Made by a program: the position numbers and the translations under genes
Shown here: piece after piece, positions 1-9,730 of the stretch
How positions within the stretch are numbered: the stretch's first letter is position 1
Layout: each line of letters begins with the position of its first letter
From: a bacterium
GTDB taxonomy: Bacteria > SZUA-79 > Acidulodesulfobacterales > Acidulodesulfobacteraceae
DNA: 64,000 nucleotides
Assembly: GCA_021813525.1 (NCBI GenBank)
Contig: JAKAKK010000074.1
Coordinates: 59,547 to 123,546, forward strand
Reading direction: 5' to 3'
Notes under the pieces: model-generated
Told to the model about the DNA's origin: nothing
The model's database searches: none
Seen by the model: the letters and a program-made list of their open reading frames with translations, nothing else

Positions 1-202
1 GTCCGTGAGTTTTACTATAAGCGTACCGACCGGTAAAACGGATTTGGTCGGCGCTTTACAGTATAAATCTTATAGTAAAAATACGGAAGGAGTACCGATT
101 CTTGATGATATACCGATTTTGGGATATTTATTTTCCGGCGGGCAGATGCAAAAAACCAATAATGAGTTATTTCTATTAATAACGCCGGTAATCGTAAAAT
201 AA
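1..202 (+). CDS. Type IV pilus/type II secretion secretin, C-terminal fragment (5' end outside window)
   Basis: Open frame continues to the left edge; 'VPILDDIPILGYLF...NNELFLLITPVIV' is the conserved secretin C-terminal motif. Confidence 0.85.
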   Translation, partial: SVSFTISVPTGKTDLVGALQYKSYSKNTEGVPILDDIPILGYLFSGGQMQKTNNELFLLITPVIVK

Positions 203-211
203 GGAGGAGAT

Positions 212-985
212 ATGAATATTTTTAACGATAAGGATAAAATTAACGATATTGAAGACGAATCTTTGCCCGGTAACGCTGAAGAGCAAAAAAGTATCGGAGG
301 CGACGATATACCTGAGGAGCCGAGACGTCGAAACCGGTTTAAAAGCAAAAAATTAATTGTAATAATCGCTTTAGCGTTTATTGCGGGCGCTTTAGTATTT
401 ATCTTAAAAGGTATTTTTTTTAAACAGGGACCGGTAATCAGACATGCTAATTTTTTTCCGCAGAAACAGACGAAACATATATTTAATGAGTCCCCTTCGT
501 TTCCCGCCGTTTCAGGTAAACCTGTTCAAACAAAGCCGGGCGTCGTTACGCCGGAAGTTTTAAAAACCGTTAATACGGGACTTGTTAAGAAAAAGAATTC
601 AGCTAAGAAAAGTAAAGGCGACGCCGGCGGGGATAAAATATCGACCGTTCCGGAGGTACCCCCTATGTCCCTTAAAAGCATTAAAAAGATGATGGAATTT
701 AATAGCAGAGTTAACGAACTCGGCGAGAGGCTTAAAATCGCAAGATTAAAACAGGAGATAAATAGTCTAAATAACGCAGGAAGCGGGGTTATCAATAATA
801 CTTCTTTATCCAATATTTCTTTGGTGGCAGTTACTAAAAACACGGCGATTATTGCGTTTGGTAAACGTAACGTTTCGATGAGAGTGGGCATGAAATATGA
901 AGGTTACGAGTGCTTAATGATTAGTCCGAAAGGCGTCGCCTTAGAAAAAAACAATAAAGTAGTTAATTTATCTTTATCGATGTAA
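212..985 (+). CDS. Single-TM pilus assembly protein, PilP-like
   Basis: N-terminal basic region followed by one TM helix; C-terminal 'ISLVAVTKNTAIIAFGKRNVSMRVGMKYEGYECLMISPKGVAL' resembles PilP-type periplasmic domains; sits between secretin and other pilus genes. Confidence 0.5.
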   Translation: MNIFNDKDKINDIEDESLPGNAEEQKSIGGDDIPEEPRRRNRFKSKKLIVIIALAFIAGALVFILKGIFFKQGPVIRHANFFPQKQTKHIFNESPSFPAVSGKPVQTKPGVVTPEVLKTVNTGLVKKKNSAKKSKGDAGGDKISTVPEVPPMSLKSIKKMMEFNSRVNELGERLKIARLKQEINSLNNAGSGVINNTSLSNISLVAVTKNTAIIAFGKRNVSMRVGMKYEGYECLMISPKGVALEKNNKVVNLSLSM

Positions 986-1663
986 ATGGTTATCTTATTA
1001 TTAAATTTAATAATGGCGGTGATATATCTAATGTACGCGCCTAAACACTATTTAAATCCTGTTTTCGACGTTTTGCTTTTAACATCTATAATAAATGCGG
1101 TTTATATTTATAAACTTATAGACGACAGAAAAAGGCTTAAAGAACAGGCCGATATGGAGTTCTTAAGAGCTTCTAAGGCAGGACAGACGAGTATCGTAGA
1201 TCCTTTGACGGGAATATATAACAGAAGGCATTTCGACGACGTATTCAATAGAATTTACGAGGAAGCAAAAAATCAAAATATAGGTTTTTCGTTTATGATA
1301 ATCGATATCGACCATTTTAAAAAATTTAACGACGCTTACGGCCACGACGTCGGCGATAAAGTACTAAAAACCGTAGTGCATACCGTTAAAGCGAATATTA
1401 GAAGAAATCTAGATATGTTTTTTCGTTTCGGCGGAGAGGAGTTCGTTATATTGACTTCCGATAGTAAAGACGGGGCGGTAAGGTTAGCTAAAAAATTAAA
1501 TAAATTAGAATATAACTGTATAGAAAAAATAACTATTTCAATAGGCGTAAGTTTTTATCGTAAAGGCATACAAAAGGACGAATTAATAAAAATAGCGGAC
1601 AATAACCTTTATAAAGCTAAAGAAAACGGACGCAACCAGGTGGTGTACGATGAGGATAATTAA
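986..1663 (+). CDS. Membrane GGDEF diguanylate cyclase
   Basis: N-terminal hydrophobic helices, then DPLTGIYNRRHFD...IDIDHFKKFND...RNLDMFFRFGGEEF: active-site GGEEF and an RxxD I-site five residues upstream. Confidence 0.92.
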   Translation: MVILLLNLIMAVIYLMYAPKHYLNPVFDVLLLTSIINAVYIYKLIDDRKRLKEQADMEFLRASKAGQTSIVDPLTGIYNRRHFDDVFNRIYEEAKNQNIGFSFMIIDIDHFKKFNDAYGHDVGDKVLKTVVHTVKANIRRNLDMFFRFGGEEFVILTSDSKDGAVRLAKKLNKLEYNCIEKITISIGVSFYRKGIQKDELIKIADNNLYKAKENGRNQVVYDEDN

Positions 1664-2741
1664 TATAGCCGGCAAATCTTATTACGCAGGTCTTTCATGG
1701 CAGACGTTGTCGGCAGCCGACAATATTAAAGAAAAAATAAAAGAATTCAAGAGCGGGTATTATTGCGTACGAAATCTTTCGGGAATGATAAATATAGGTC
1801 ATTCAGAAGATTTAGACGACGGTAAATATAAAAAATTGTACTCTTTGGCTTCAAATGTTGCTAGTGTTAAAAAAGAGCCGTGGTTAGGGGTATTTCACAT
1901 AGAAGATAATTTATACTGGCTGATCGCCGTTAGAGATAATCAGGCGATTATACCAGACGGAGACATTTTAGGAACTAAAGAAGAAATCGATAGAGTGTTT
2001 GCGGAGACGATTTCAATCGGCGAGTGGGACAGCATAATAGAAAGCGGAACGCTTGAAGATTTAAAAGCTCTTTTAACTTCGAACGGAAACTATGTTTTAA
2101 CCGTAAATAAGAAATTAGATGTCATATTTATCGTCGTTATAGGCTTATTAATCTCAGCTTTTATTTTATATTTATATCACAGACATATAACGCAAATAAA
2201 ACCTAAGGTATTCGTGCCGAAGATATTCGTGAAAAAAACCGTTGTAAAAATTCCGCAATATAAACTTATGCCGAAACCTAATTTAGTTTTATATAAATGC
2301 GAAAAAGAATTAAATTCTTTGCCAGGCTCTTTTTACGGTTGGAAAGCAGTGAGCCTTTCGTGCGCTGCTAATAATATTTTGGTTACTTATAAGAAGCAGT
2401 CGTTTGGAACGACCCTTATAACGCCTAAAGGCAGTATCAGCCAAAACGGTTTGGAGGTTTCTAAAAATATTAGTTTTAGTCTTCTCGTTCCGGTAAAATT
2501 CCGTAAGCCTTTAAATCAAAACGATATATTAAAGCTTGTTTACGGTTATATGCAGGAATTTAATATAACAGGAAGCGTAACTAATGCAGGAGATAAATTT
2601 ATGGTTACTTTAAATTTAAACAATTTAAAAATGATTCCTGTTTTTTTTACTATTCCGACGTTTAGGATTGAAAGCATTAAAATTACAGGGCTTCCTTTAA
2701 GCGAGCGGATAAATGTAGTTGCGGAGGTATGGCATGATTAA
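1650..2741 (+). CDS. Type IVb pilus PilO-like accessory protein (PilO_2-like)
   Basis: 'YYAGLSWQTL' N-terminal motif, central TM helix, position before the GspE-type ATPase as in R64-type pil operons. Confidence 0.5.
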   Translation: MRIINIAGKSYYAGLSWQTLSAADNIKEKIKEFKSGYYCVRNLSGMINIGHSEDLDDGKYKKLYSLASNVASVKKEPWLGVFHIEDNLYWLIAVRDNQAIIPDGDILGTKEEIDRVFAETISIGEWDSIIESGTLEDLKALLTSNGNYVLTVNKKLDVIFIVVIGLLISAFILYLYHRHITQIKPKVFVPKIFVKKTVVKIPQYKLMPKPNLVLYKCEKELNSLPGSFYGWKAVSLSCAANNILVTYKKQSFGTTLITPKGSISQNGLEVSKNISFSLLVPVKFRKPLNQNDILKLVYGYMQEFNITGSVTNAGDKFMVTLNLNNLKMIPVFFTIPTFRIESIKITGLPLSERINVVAEVWHD

Positions 2742-4419
2742 TATTCCAGAAGAGATATCGGCCGGCATAAGGATAGACGGAAATAAAATATACGTTTTGA
2801 ACGCGTATCGTTCCAATCCTTTATTTTTAAGTTTTAAAAAATCTTATGAGCAAGTTGTAGGCAGTATAGAAGTGTCAGTTAAAACTGCTGAAGAACTTCA
2901 GTCTATTAAAATAGACGTCGGTTCTAATTCTCAAGACGGCACTATAGACAGCCGCATTATTAATATTTATAAAAAAATATTCGGCACGGCGGCGGCAAGA
3001 TATGCCAGCGATATTCATATAGTAACTTATAAAGATGGTTACAGTAATGTTTTTTTCCGCGTTAACGGCAGATTAGAATTGTATCAGCAGCTCTCGCATG
3101 AGGAGGGCAAGTCTATTATGCGCTCTATTTATCAAAATATTACTACTGCGGATGTATCTTATTTAGAAAGCGAATATCAGGCAGGTCAGATTCATTCTTT
3201 TGATGATTCTAATGTTTTGCCGGAAAGTGTTTCGTCTATCAGGATTCAAAGGGGACCGATTTTAAATGGGTACTTTATGGTATTACGTTTTCTTTACGCA
3301 TATGAAAATCAGAAATCGCATTCGCATGCAATAAAAATAGGGGAGATTTTACTTGAAAGTAAAGCAATAACGGATGAAACATTAAACACCGCGCTTCGGA
3401 TACAAGACGAGCTAAAAAATAAAGGACAGTATTTAAAACTTGGCGATGTATTGGTTAATAATAGATTCGTAAGCAGAAAAATTATAGAAGACGCTCTATT
3501 TAAACAAAAAGGTTCGTTGGAACTCGGACTGAAGACTTTTAGGGAATACGGATATACACGCGAGCAGGCTTTAATTTTAACTAAGGCGGCAAGGCAGCCT
3601 CAGGGTATGGTTTTATTTTCCGGACCTACAGGTTCGGGTAAAACGACTGCCCTTAAAAAAGCATTAGAATTTCAATGGATGATGTATCCGGATAAAGCCA
3701 TTTATACGATAGAAGATCCCCCTGAATATCCCATTATAGGCGCAAAACAGCTTCCTGTTTTGAATGCAGATACGGACGAAAAAAGAGAGTCTAAGTTCGC
3801 CGAAGGGTTAAGAGTGGCCATGAGGAGCGATCCGGATATCCTAATGGTCGGCGAAATAAGGGATTCCGCCACCGCTAATGCCGCATTCGACGCAGTTATA
3901 ACCGGACATCAGATGTGGTCAACGATTCATGCGATAGACGTATTTGCTATATTGTTAAGGCTTGAAAGATTCGGTTTGGATAAAAACGATTTATACGACG
4001 AGAAGTTATTAAACGTGTTAGTTGGACAAAGGCTTCTGCCGAGGCTTTGCGATAATTGCAAAAAAGATTTTAACGAAAGTTTATTGGATTCAGACTTAGC
4101 TGAGATTTTAAGTGTAGCCCACTCAAATATTAAGCTTAGAAACGAAAGCGGCTGTAATAAGTGCGGGCATACCGGAATACAAGGGCGGGTCGTCGTAGCC
4201 GAAGTGTTGGATATGACCGAAGAACTTATAAAAGAAATAAAAGACTATGGTCTTGCGGCCGCTCGCAGGAGGTTTGAAGCAGAAGGTTTTACTATGATAA
4301 AGCATGCGTTAAAAAGAATGTATGCCGGCGAAGTGGATCCGAAAGATATAATTTCTATTATCGGCAATATTGAAGAAAAACATTTAATTAATTTTGAGGT
4401 AGAATACTGTGGATTATAA
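2734..4419 (+). CDS. GspE/PilB-type pilus assembly ATPase with internal MshEN-like domain (R64 PilQ analogue)
   Basis: Walker A GPTGSGKTT, Asp box 'YTIEDPPEYP', Walker B 'PDILMVGEIRDSATANAAFDAVITGH', CxxC zinc motifs (CDNC, CNKC). Start taken at internal ATG 2734 after a GGAGG; ORF track gives 2719. Confidence 0.93.
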   Translation: MINIPEEISAGIRIDGNKIYVLNAYRSNPLFLSFKKSYEQVVGSIEVSVKTAEELQSIKIDVGSNSQDGTIDSRIINIYKKIFGTAAARYASDIHIVTYKDGYSNVFFRVNGRLELYQQLSHEEGKSIMRSIYQNITTADVSYLESEYQAGQIHSFDDSNVLPESVSSIRIQRGPILNGYFMVLRFLYAYENQKSHSHAIKIGEILLESKAITDETLNTALRIQDELKNKGQYLKLGDVLVNNRFVSRKIIEDALFKQKGSLELGLKTFREYGYTREQALILTKAARQPQGMVLFSGPTGSGKTTALKKALEFQWMMYPDKAIYTIEDPPEYPIIGAKQLPVLNADTDEKRESKFAEGLRVAMRSDPDILMVGEIRDSATANAAFDAVITGHQMWSTIHAIDVFAILLRLERFGLDKNDLYDEKLLNVLVGQRLLPRLCDNCKKDFNESLLDSDLAEILSVAHSNIKLRNESGCNKCGHTGIQGRVVVAEVLDMTEELIKEIKDYGLAAARRRFEAEGFTMIKHALKRMYAGEVDPKDIISIIGNIEEKHLINFEVEYCGL

Positions 4420-5467
4420 AAAAATACTCTTTTTATTAGCAAAGAAAAAGATAAAACATAATATATATGATAAGCTCGCTATTCAATTAGAATATGGAAT
4501 TAACTTAAAAGAATCTTTAAAAGAGCTTTTAAAAAGAGCCTTAAGAAATAAAGATATCGTTACGAAGATGGTTCTTGAAGATATTCATTCAGGAATATCA
4601 AACGGCAAGACTTTTGCCGATTCTATAAAGAAATGGATACCGCAAGCGGATTATACAGCGCTTGTTTCAGCAGAAAAAGCGGGTAAAATTCCCGATACGC
4701 TTAGGCTTATCATTAGTCTTGATAATATGAAATCGGAACTTTTCGCCGAATTCATAGGCGGTCTTCTCGGACCGTCCGTCTTATTTTTGGCGGTGTACGG
4801 ATTTTTATATTATTTAGGCAAATTTGCCCTAAGTCCTATATTAAAAATGATAGGCTCTAATAAAATCGTCGGTTCTGCGCAGATTTTAATCGGCATGTCT
4901 AATTACGTCAATTCTATTTGGATGTTCTTAACGCCGGCATTATTTATAGTTTTGATATTTTTAATAGTCTATTCATTTCCGAGGCTAACCGGCAATATTA
5001 GAAAAGAACTCGATAAAGCTTTTCCGTATTCAGTTTATCGTAAATATACCGGCGCAGTATGGCTGATAGGGTTATCCGGTCTTATTAGTTCAGGTATCAA
5101 CGAAGTAAGCGCCTTAAAAGAAATGTCTAAATACGGCAATAATTATTTAAAAGAAAGGCTTAAAAGTTTTACCGCAGGCATGCAGAACGGTATGAATATA
5201 GGAGAAGCTATGCAGATATCTAACTATTCATTTCCTGATGCCGATACCGTCGACGATATTGCTGTTTTTTCAAATTTTCCTAATTTCGGGGAAAAATTAA
5301 AAATGATATCAGAGCATAATATTAAAAATATAAAGATATATATTAAAAGAGTTTCTATGGCAATACAAGCCGCAGTTAATATTTTGCTTTATATGATGAT
5401 TATATTTATCGTCGTAGGCGTTTTGTCTATAGTTCAAAATATATCGAATTCTATGAATTTACATTAA
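4409..5467 (+). CDS. GspF/PilC-type inner-membrane platform protein (R64 PilR analogue)
   Basis: 'LVSAEKAGKIPDTLRLI' T2SSF motif and several TM helices; overlaps the end of the ATPase gene. Confidence 0.85.
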   Translation: MDYKKILFLLAKKKIKHNIYDKLAIQLEYGINLKESLKELLKRALRNKDIVTKMVLEDIHSGISNGKTFADSIKKWIPQADYTALVSAEKAGKIPDTLRLIISLDNMKSELFAEFIGGLLGPSVLFLAVYGFLYYLGKFALSPILKMIGSNKIVGSAQILIGMSNYVNSIWMFLTPALFIVLIFLIVYSFPRLTGNIRKELDKAFPYSVYRKYTGAVWLIGLSGLISSGINEVSALKEMSKYGNNYLKERLKSFTAGMQNGMNIGEAMQISNYSFPDADTVDDIAVFSNFPNFGEKLKMISEHNIKNIKIYIKRVSMAIQAAVNILLYMMIIFIVVGVLSIVQNISNSMNLH

Positions 5468-5483
5468 AATCTAAGGAGGATTT

Positions 5484-5984
5484 ATGGGAATTACAAAAAT
5501 TTTATCTATTTTAATTGGAGTAGTCGTAACTGTTATTACGTTGGCTTTCGTAGGCGGTTACATTGCAAGCGTATTTTCAGGTACTAAGGAAGCCCAAGCG
5601 GCAAGCGAACTTTCTACAGTTATTGCAAATGTTCAAGGCTTGTATGCTTCACAGCCTAATTTTTCGGGATTAACAAATACTGTCGCGATACAAGGCGGAG
5701 CTTATCCGTCATCGATGGCGACCTTAAGTTCGACTTCGGCAACCGATCCGTGGGGCGGAAATGTTACAGTAGAAGCAAATTCTACTAACAACGCCGAATT
5801 CACGGTAGAGTTCGATAATGTACCGAAAGACTCTTGCACTAAATTAGCTTCTTCATATAATTCAAGTAATTTAGTAAGTCTAAACATAGACGGAAATAAC
5901 GTTACCGCATTCGACCCTGCAACGTTATCTTCGGCTTGTAATACCGCTGCCGCTCCAATTACTATGATATGGACTTTAAATTAA
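5484..5984 (+). CDS. Type IVb major pilin, PilS-like
   Basis: RBS aaggagg; N-terminal hydrophobic helix (MGITKILSILIGVVVTVITLAFVGGY), 'TDPWGGNVTV' and C-terminal Cys pair (DSCTKLA...SSACNT). Confidence 0.8.
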   Translation: MGITKILSILIGVVVTVITLAFVGGYIASVFSGTKEAQAASELSTVIANVQGLYASQPNFSGLTNTVAIQGGAYPSSMATLSSTSATDPWGGNVTVEANSTNNAEFTVEFDNVPKDSCTKLASSYNSSNLVSLNIDGNNVTAFDPATLSSACNTAAAPITMIWTLN

Positions 5985-5993
5985 AGGAGAATT

Positions 5994-6890
5994 ATGGACT
6001 TTTCTACTATGTGGCTTTATCCGAATGAAGCGTTAGTTAGAGTTAAAGGAAAAAGAGGGTTAGAGGTTATAAATACCCCGGACGGTCTTTACGATAAAAT
6101 TAAAGAATCCGGCAAAGATAAAATTTCTTTCAAGTATAAAGTAGATGATGAGCCTTGCAGAATTGAGACTGTAAATTCCGTTAACGGCACGAGCTTCGTT
6201 ATAAGGAAACTTATGCACGATTTAAAGCCTTTGGTCGAACTCGGAATGCCGGTAAAAGTAGCCGAAAGGTTAATGGACCCGAAATTAAACGGCCTTGTGA
6301 TATTTGCTGGACTTCAAGGCGTTGGTAAAACTACCTGCGGGTCTAGTCTGCTTTTAGAAAGAATTAAAAAATACGGCGGGTCTGCGCAGGTTTTAGAAGA
6401 TCCGCCAGAACTCGATTTAGACGGAATTTATAATAACGGCGTAATTCAGCAAATAGACGTCCACGAGAGAAATTATGCTAACATACGAATCAATGAAGAA
6501 CTCGGTTATTATGCTTCAAGAGCGTTAAGAGCCGATACCGATATTGTGTACTTAGGAGAAGTTCTTAGAAGTTCGGAAGCTAAAGAGGTCGTGACGCACT
6601 CCGGAAACGGCGCGCTTATTATTACGACTATTCATGCTTCAAGCGTTTCTATGGCTATAGAAAGACTTATAAATTTAGCCGGCAAGAATTCTGAATTTAT
6701 GCTTTCGACTACCCTTTCTGCTATTATTTATATAACTCTTAGAACTTTAAACAGCGGGAAACGTTTCATGCATGTGTCGCCTTTATTTTGCGACAGTCCT
6801 ACGGTTAGAATAGCTATAAAAGAAATGAATTTTGATGCAGTAGAAAATTATGCGCAGCAACAGACAAATTCAATTTTGACGGGGAGTTAA
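5994..6890 (+). CDS. Second, divergent secretion/retraction-type ATPase
   Basis: Walker A-like GLQGVGKTT, 'VLEDPPELDLDG', 'TDIVYLGEVLRSSEAKEVVTHSGNGALIITTIHAS' correspond to PilT/GspE Asp, Walker B and His boxes. Confidence 0.8.
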   Translation: MDFSTMWLYPNEALVRVKGKRGLEVINTPDGLYDKIKESGKDKISFKYKVDDEPCRIETVNSVNGTSFVIRKLMHDLKPLVELGMPVKVAERLMDPKLNGLVIFAGLQGVGKTTCGSSLLLERIKKYGGSAQVLEDPPELDLDGIYNNGVIQQIDVHERNYANIRINEELGYYASRALRADTDIVYLGEVLRSSEAKEVVTHSGNGALIITTIHASSVSMAIERLINLAGKNSEFMLSTTLSAIIYITLRTLNSGKRFMHVSPLFCDSPTVRIAIKEMNFDAVENYAQQQTNSILTGS

Positions 6891-6891
6891 G

Positions 6892-8187
6892 ATGGGAATT
6901 AGCCAGATATTAGGAGCGATAGTCGCTATAATGATTACTTTAGTGGTAGGTATTGGAGTAATCCACTATGAAAATAGGGTTACAATAAATCAATCTCAGC
7001 AATTATTAGCCGAAAAAACAGCTAGTCAGTATAATGAGTTTGCTGGCGCTTTAAATGCTTATGTGAATTCTAATTTTAATAACAATATAATGGGTACGGT
7101 TTCTTGTAGCACTTTACAAACAGATAACTTTTTATCTGCATCGTTTTCTTGTATAGATCCGTTAGGTGAGGAATTACAAGGCGATATATCTGAACCTTGG
7201 GGATTTCCACAGACATGGGTAGTTTATCCTGCAAGTCAGCCTAATCAATTGGAACTTGAGAAGTATGGCATAAATAGTGAACTTCAATGGAAAGCTTTTA
7301 CTTATTTGGTATCTCAATACTCAGAAGATGAAAATTCTTCTATGAAAGCTTTTTCTGTTAATAATGGAGCTTTTACACAATTAGATTCAAATGTTTCTGA
7401 TAATATTACAAATTATTTTTCTGCTGATAGCGGTGAATTTAGCCAAACAGACCCTAGTATTTCATATTATGATAATTATTCTTTTTTCATATCCCCCAAT
7501 ATGCAAAAAGAGCCTAGTTATTGGCTGTTCGGAGTGAATTTTTATAATGCCGCTAATACTGCTGACATAGATTATCAAAATTTAGGCTACTCTGCTGTTT
7601 GTCCTGTTGGTGGCATTACGCCTGGCGCTGTGCCGAGTAGCGATGATTTTATGATGGGAAATTTAAGCGGGTCTAACCCATCTAGTTATGTTTATTTTCT
7701 TGGCAACGCATCATTAGCTTATTCATCAACTTATGGTTATTTATGTATTCCGGCACCAGAATCGATTATAAATAATACTTCTGCTATTTTTACTAGTAGT
7801 AATTATTCTGGCGGTAGTAATTATTATTCAAATCAAATGGCGTTTAACGGCTCTAATTTTAATGGTTCTTCTGATACAGAAGATGAAAATACTGCAAATC
7901 AGATAATTCCACAGAACTATCAAGTCTATTATTTGAATGTAGGAGCTTTAGCTAAGTATACTTTTATTGCAGCTGAAGGTATGTTTCAGGTATATAGTAA
8001 CCCGCCCAGTCCTGGAGATCTTTGGGGTTATTACAGCGGTATGGTCTTTTGGGACGGACAGCCTAGTTACGGTAATATAGGCATTGAAACTTCAATAACA
8101 GTGTATTCTAACGGTTTGTATCCAAATGCTCCTATATGGCCGGTTACTGATATGCAACCTTCGCCGATAACTATAAATTTAGGATAA
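6892..8187 (+). CDS. PilV-like minor pilin/adhesin (first of tandem pair)
   Basis: Prepilin-like N-terminus MGISQILGAIVAIMITLVVGIG, large Asn/Ser-rich C-terminal region, adjacent to pilin. Confidence 0.6.
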   Translation: MGISQILGAIVAIMITLVVGIGVIHYENRVTINQSQQLLAEKTASQYNEFAGALNAYVNSNFNNNIMGTVSCSTLQTDNFLSASFSCIDPLGEELQGDISEPWGFPQTWVVYPASQPNQLELEKYGINSELQWKAFTYLVSQYSEDENSSMKAFSVNNGAFTQLDSNVSDNITNYFSADSGEFSQTDPSISYYDNYSFFISPNMQKEPSYWLFGVNFYNAANTADIDYQNLGYSAVCPVGGITPGAVPSSDDFMMGNLSGSNPSSYVYFLGNASLAYSSTYGYLCIPAPESIINNTSAIFTSSNYSGGSNYYSNQMAFNGSNFNGSSDTEDENTANQIIPQNYQVYYLNVGALAKYTFIAAEGMFQVYSNPPSPGDLWGYYSGMVFWDGQPSYGNIGIETSITVYSNGLYPNAPIWPVTDMQPSPITINLG

Positions 8188-8191
8188 AAAT

Positions 8192-9712
8192 ATGACAAAT
8201 ATAATAGCTGCGTTAATTTTTATTATTTTATCAGTACTACTGGTTACAAGCAGTACTAATTTTATAAGGCATACTCAGCAAAATTCAATTTTAAGTGCGT
8301 CTATAATAACAGAAGCTAAAGAATTAAAAGAATTTTCTGCTGCTGCTTATAGCTATTCTACAAGTTTGGGCGAATCTTTATCTCCGGTATCTTTAACAGT
8401 TAATTCGTTGCAGTCTGATGGTTTACTTTCTGATACTTTTCCTCAGCAGACGCCTTTTGGACAGACTTTTGTTGCAGATTATGCTCAGGATTCTTGTAAT
8501 CCGGCAGTTATGGATTTAATAGTAAAAACTACAGGTGGCTATAATTCTGATTTATTGGCAAAAAACGGCGTTGAAGGAACTTTAGGTTTGAATTATATAA
8601 ACAGTGAAGTTGATGACGAATTAAATCAATTAAATATTTTATATTCCAATGCAAAAAATCCGTGTGTTAACGGTGGATCTTCTTATTATACAGGATATAC
8701 TTCTCCGTCTTCCAGCGAATTAAATATTTATAACGGCGGGAGTATCAATACACCAGTTACATCGTCCAATAGCGATGCTGAAATTTATATTTATGCTCCA
8801 AATCAATATGGGTTTTTAATAGTTACTGGTAGCGAAGGTGGTTTTTATAGTTTATATGGTATCTTTGCAGATTCTTATGTTTCTACTACCGAATCAACAG
8901 GTGACTGGAGTTTTTATTCGCAAGGATGGTCTGTTGTATGTCCGGTTAATGCAACAGTACTTACTCCAGGCGCAAGTTTTATGTGGTTTAATTTTAGCTT
9001 TATTCCACATACTAGCGGTATTAATTTTTCTCAAAGCTTAACTTATTGCATTCCCTTGTATAAATCACAAAATTTAACGTTAAATGAAAATACGATAAGC
9101 CAAATATTGAATCCTCAGTATAGTTCTTTTTATGCTGCTTATAGTTATGGAGGTACGCTTCCTAATATATATAATACCGGTGTTGGTAGCGGTCAGTTAT
9201 TTCAGAATGATGCATCTTATGTTTCTGCTTCTAGTATTAATGGGCTTAATAATTATTTATATGGTATAGGTAATTATTTTTTGAATGTTTCTAGCGGCAA
9301 TAGTTATGTATCAGATAATTATATACCTGAATATAGTATGCCTAATATTATAGGAGCTATTGGTTTTGATTTGGATATTAATGGCAACGTATATCAGTTT
9401 GCCGGATGGTATTATGCCTTGTTTACTGGTTCTGGATGTCCACCGCCAATTACTACTAACGCTGAGGGGCAATCATATCCTGCCGGCGCTACTATTTGGG
9501 CGGATGGGTATAATCTAAATACGACTTCAGGTTCGTGTCCTTCCGAATCTTATAATTTAGGAACATCCGATGAAAATTTTGGGGAAGGTTATTCCGTGGT
9601 TGTTAATCCTAGTAATCCTTTAGGTGTAACCGGCACTATTACATATGTGCCAAGTAACAATTCTCCAAGTCAAAGTGAGAATTTTACCATTCCTACACCT
9701 GTGATAAATTAA
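8192..9712 (+). CDS. PilV-like minor pilin/adhesin (second of tandem pair)
   Basis: N-terminal TM helix; 'WSVVCPV..TPGA...YCIP' matches 'YSAVCPV..TPGA...YLCIP' of the preceding gene. Confidence 0.55.
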   Translation: MTNIIAALIFIILSVLLVTSSTNFIRHTQQNSILSASIITEAKELKEFSAAAYSYSTSLGESLSPVSLTVNSLQSDGLLSDTFPQQTPFGQTFVADYAQDSCNPAVMDLIVKTTGGYNSDLLAKNGVEGTLGLNYINSEVDDELNQLNILYSNAKNPCVNGGSSYYTGYTSPSSSELNIYNGGSINTPVTSSNSDAEIYIYAPNQYGFLIVTGSEGGFYSLYGIFADSYVSTTESTGDWSFYSQGWSVVCPVNATVLTPGASFMWFNFSFIPHTSGINFSQSLTYCIPLYKSQNLTLNENTISQILNPQYSSFYAAYSYGGTLPNIYNTGVGSGQLFQNDASYVSASSINGLNNYLYGIGNYFLNVSSGNSYVSDNYIPEYSMPNIIGAIGFDLDINGNVYQFAGWYYALFTGSGCPPPITTNAEGQSYPAGATIWADGYNLNTTSGSCPSESYNLGTSDENFGEGYSVVVNPSNPLGVTGTITYVPSNNSPSQSENFTIPTPVIN

Positions 9713-9730
9713 TATTATTAAGGGGTTTTT

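Noticed and set aside
8838-9041. 67-aa plus-strand ORF inside the second PilV-like gene
   Set aside because: Fully nested in a longer coding frame with no RBS support; treated as spurious.
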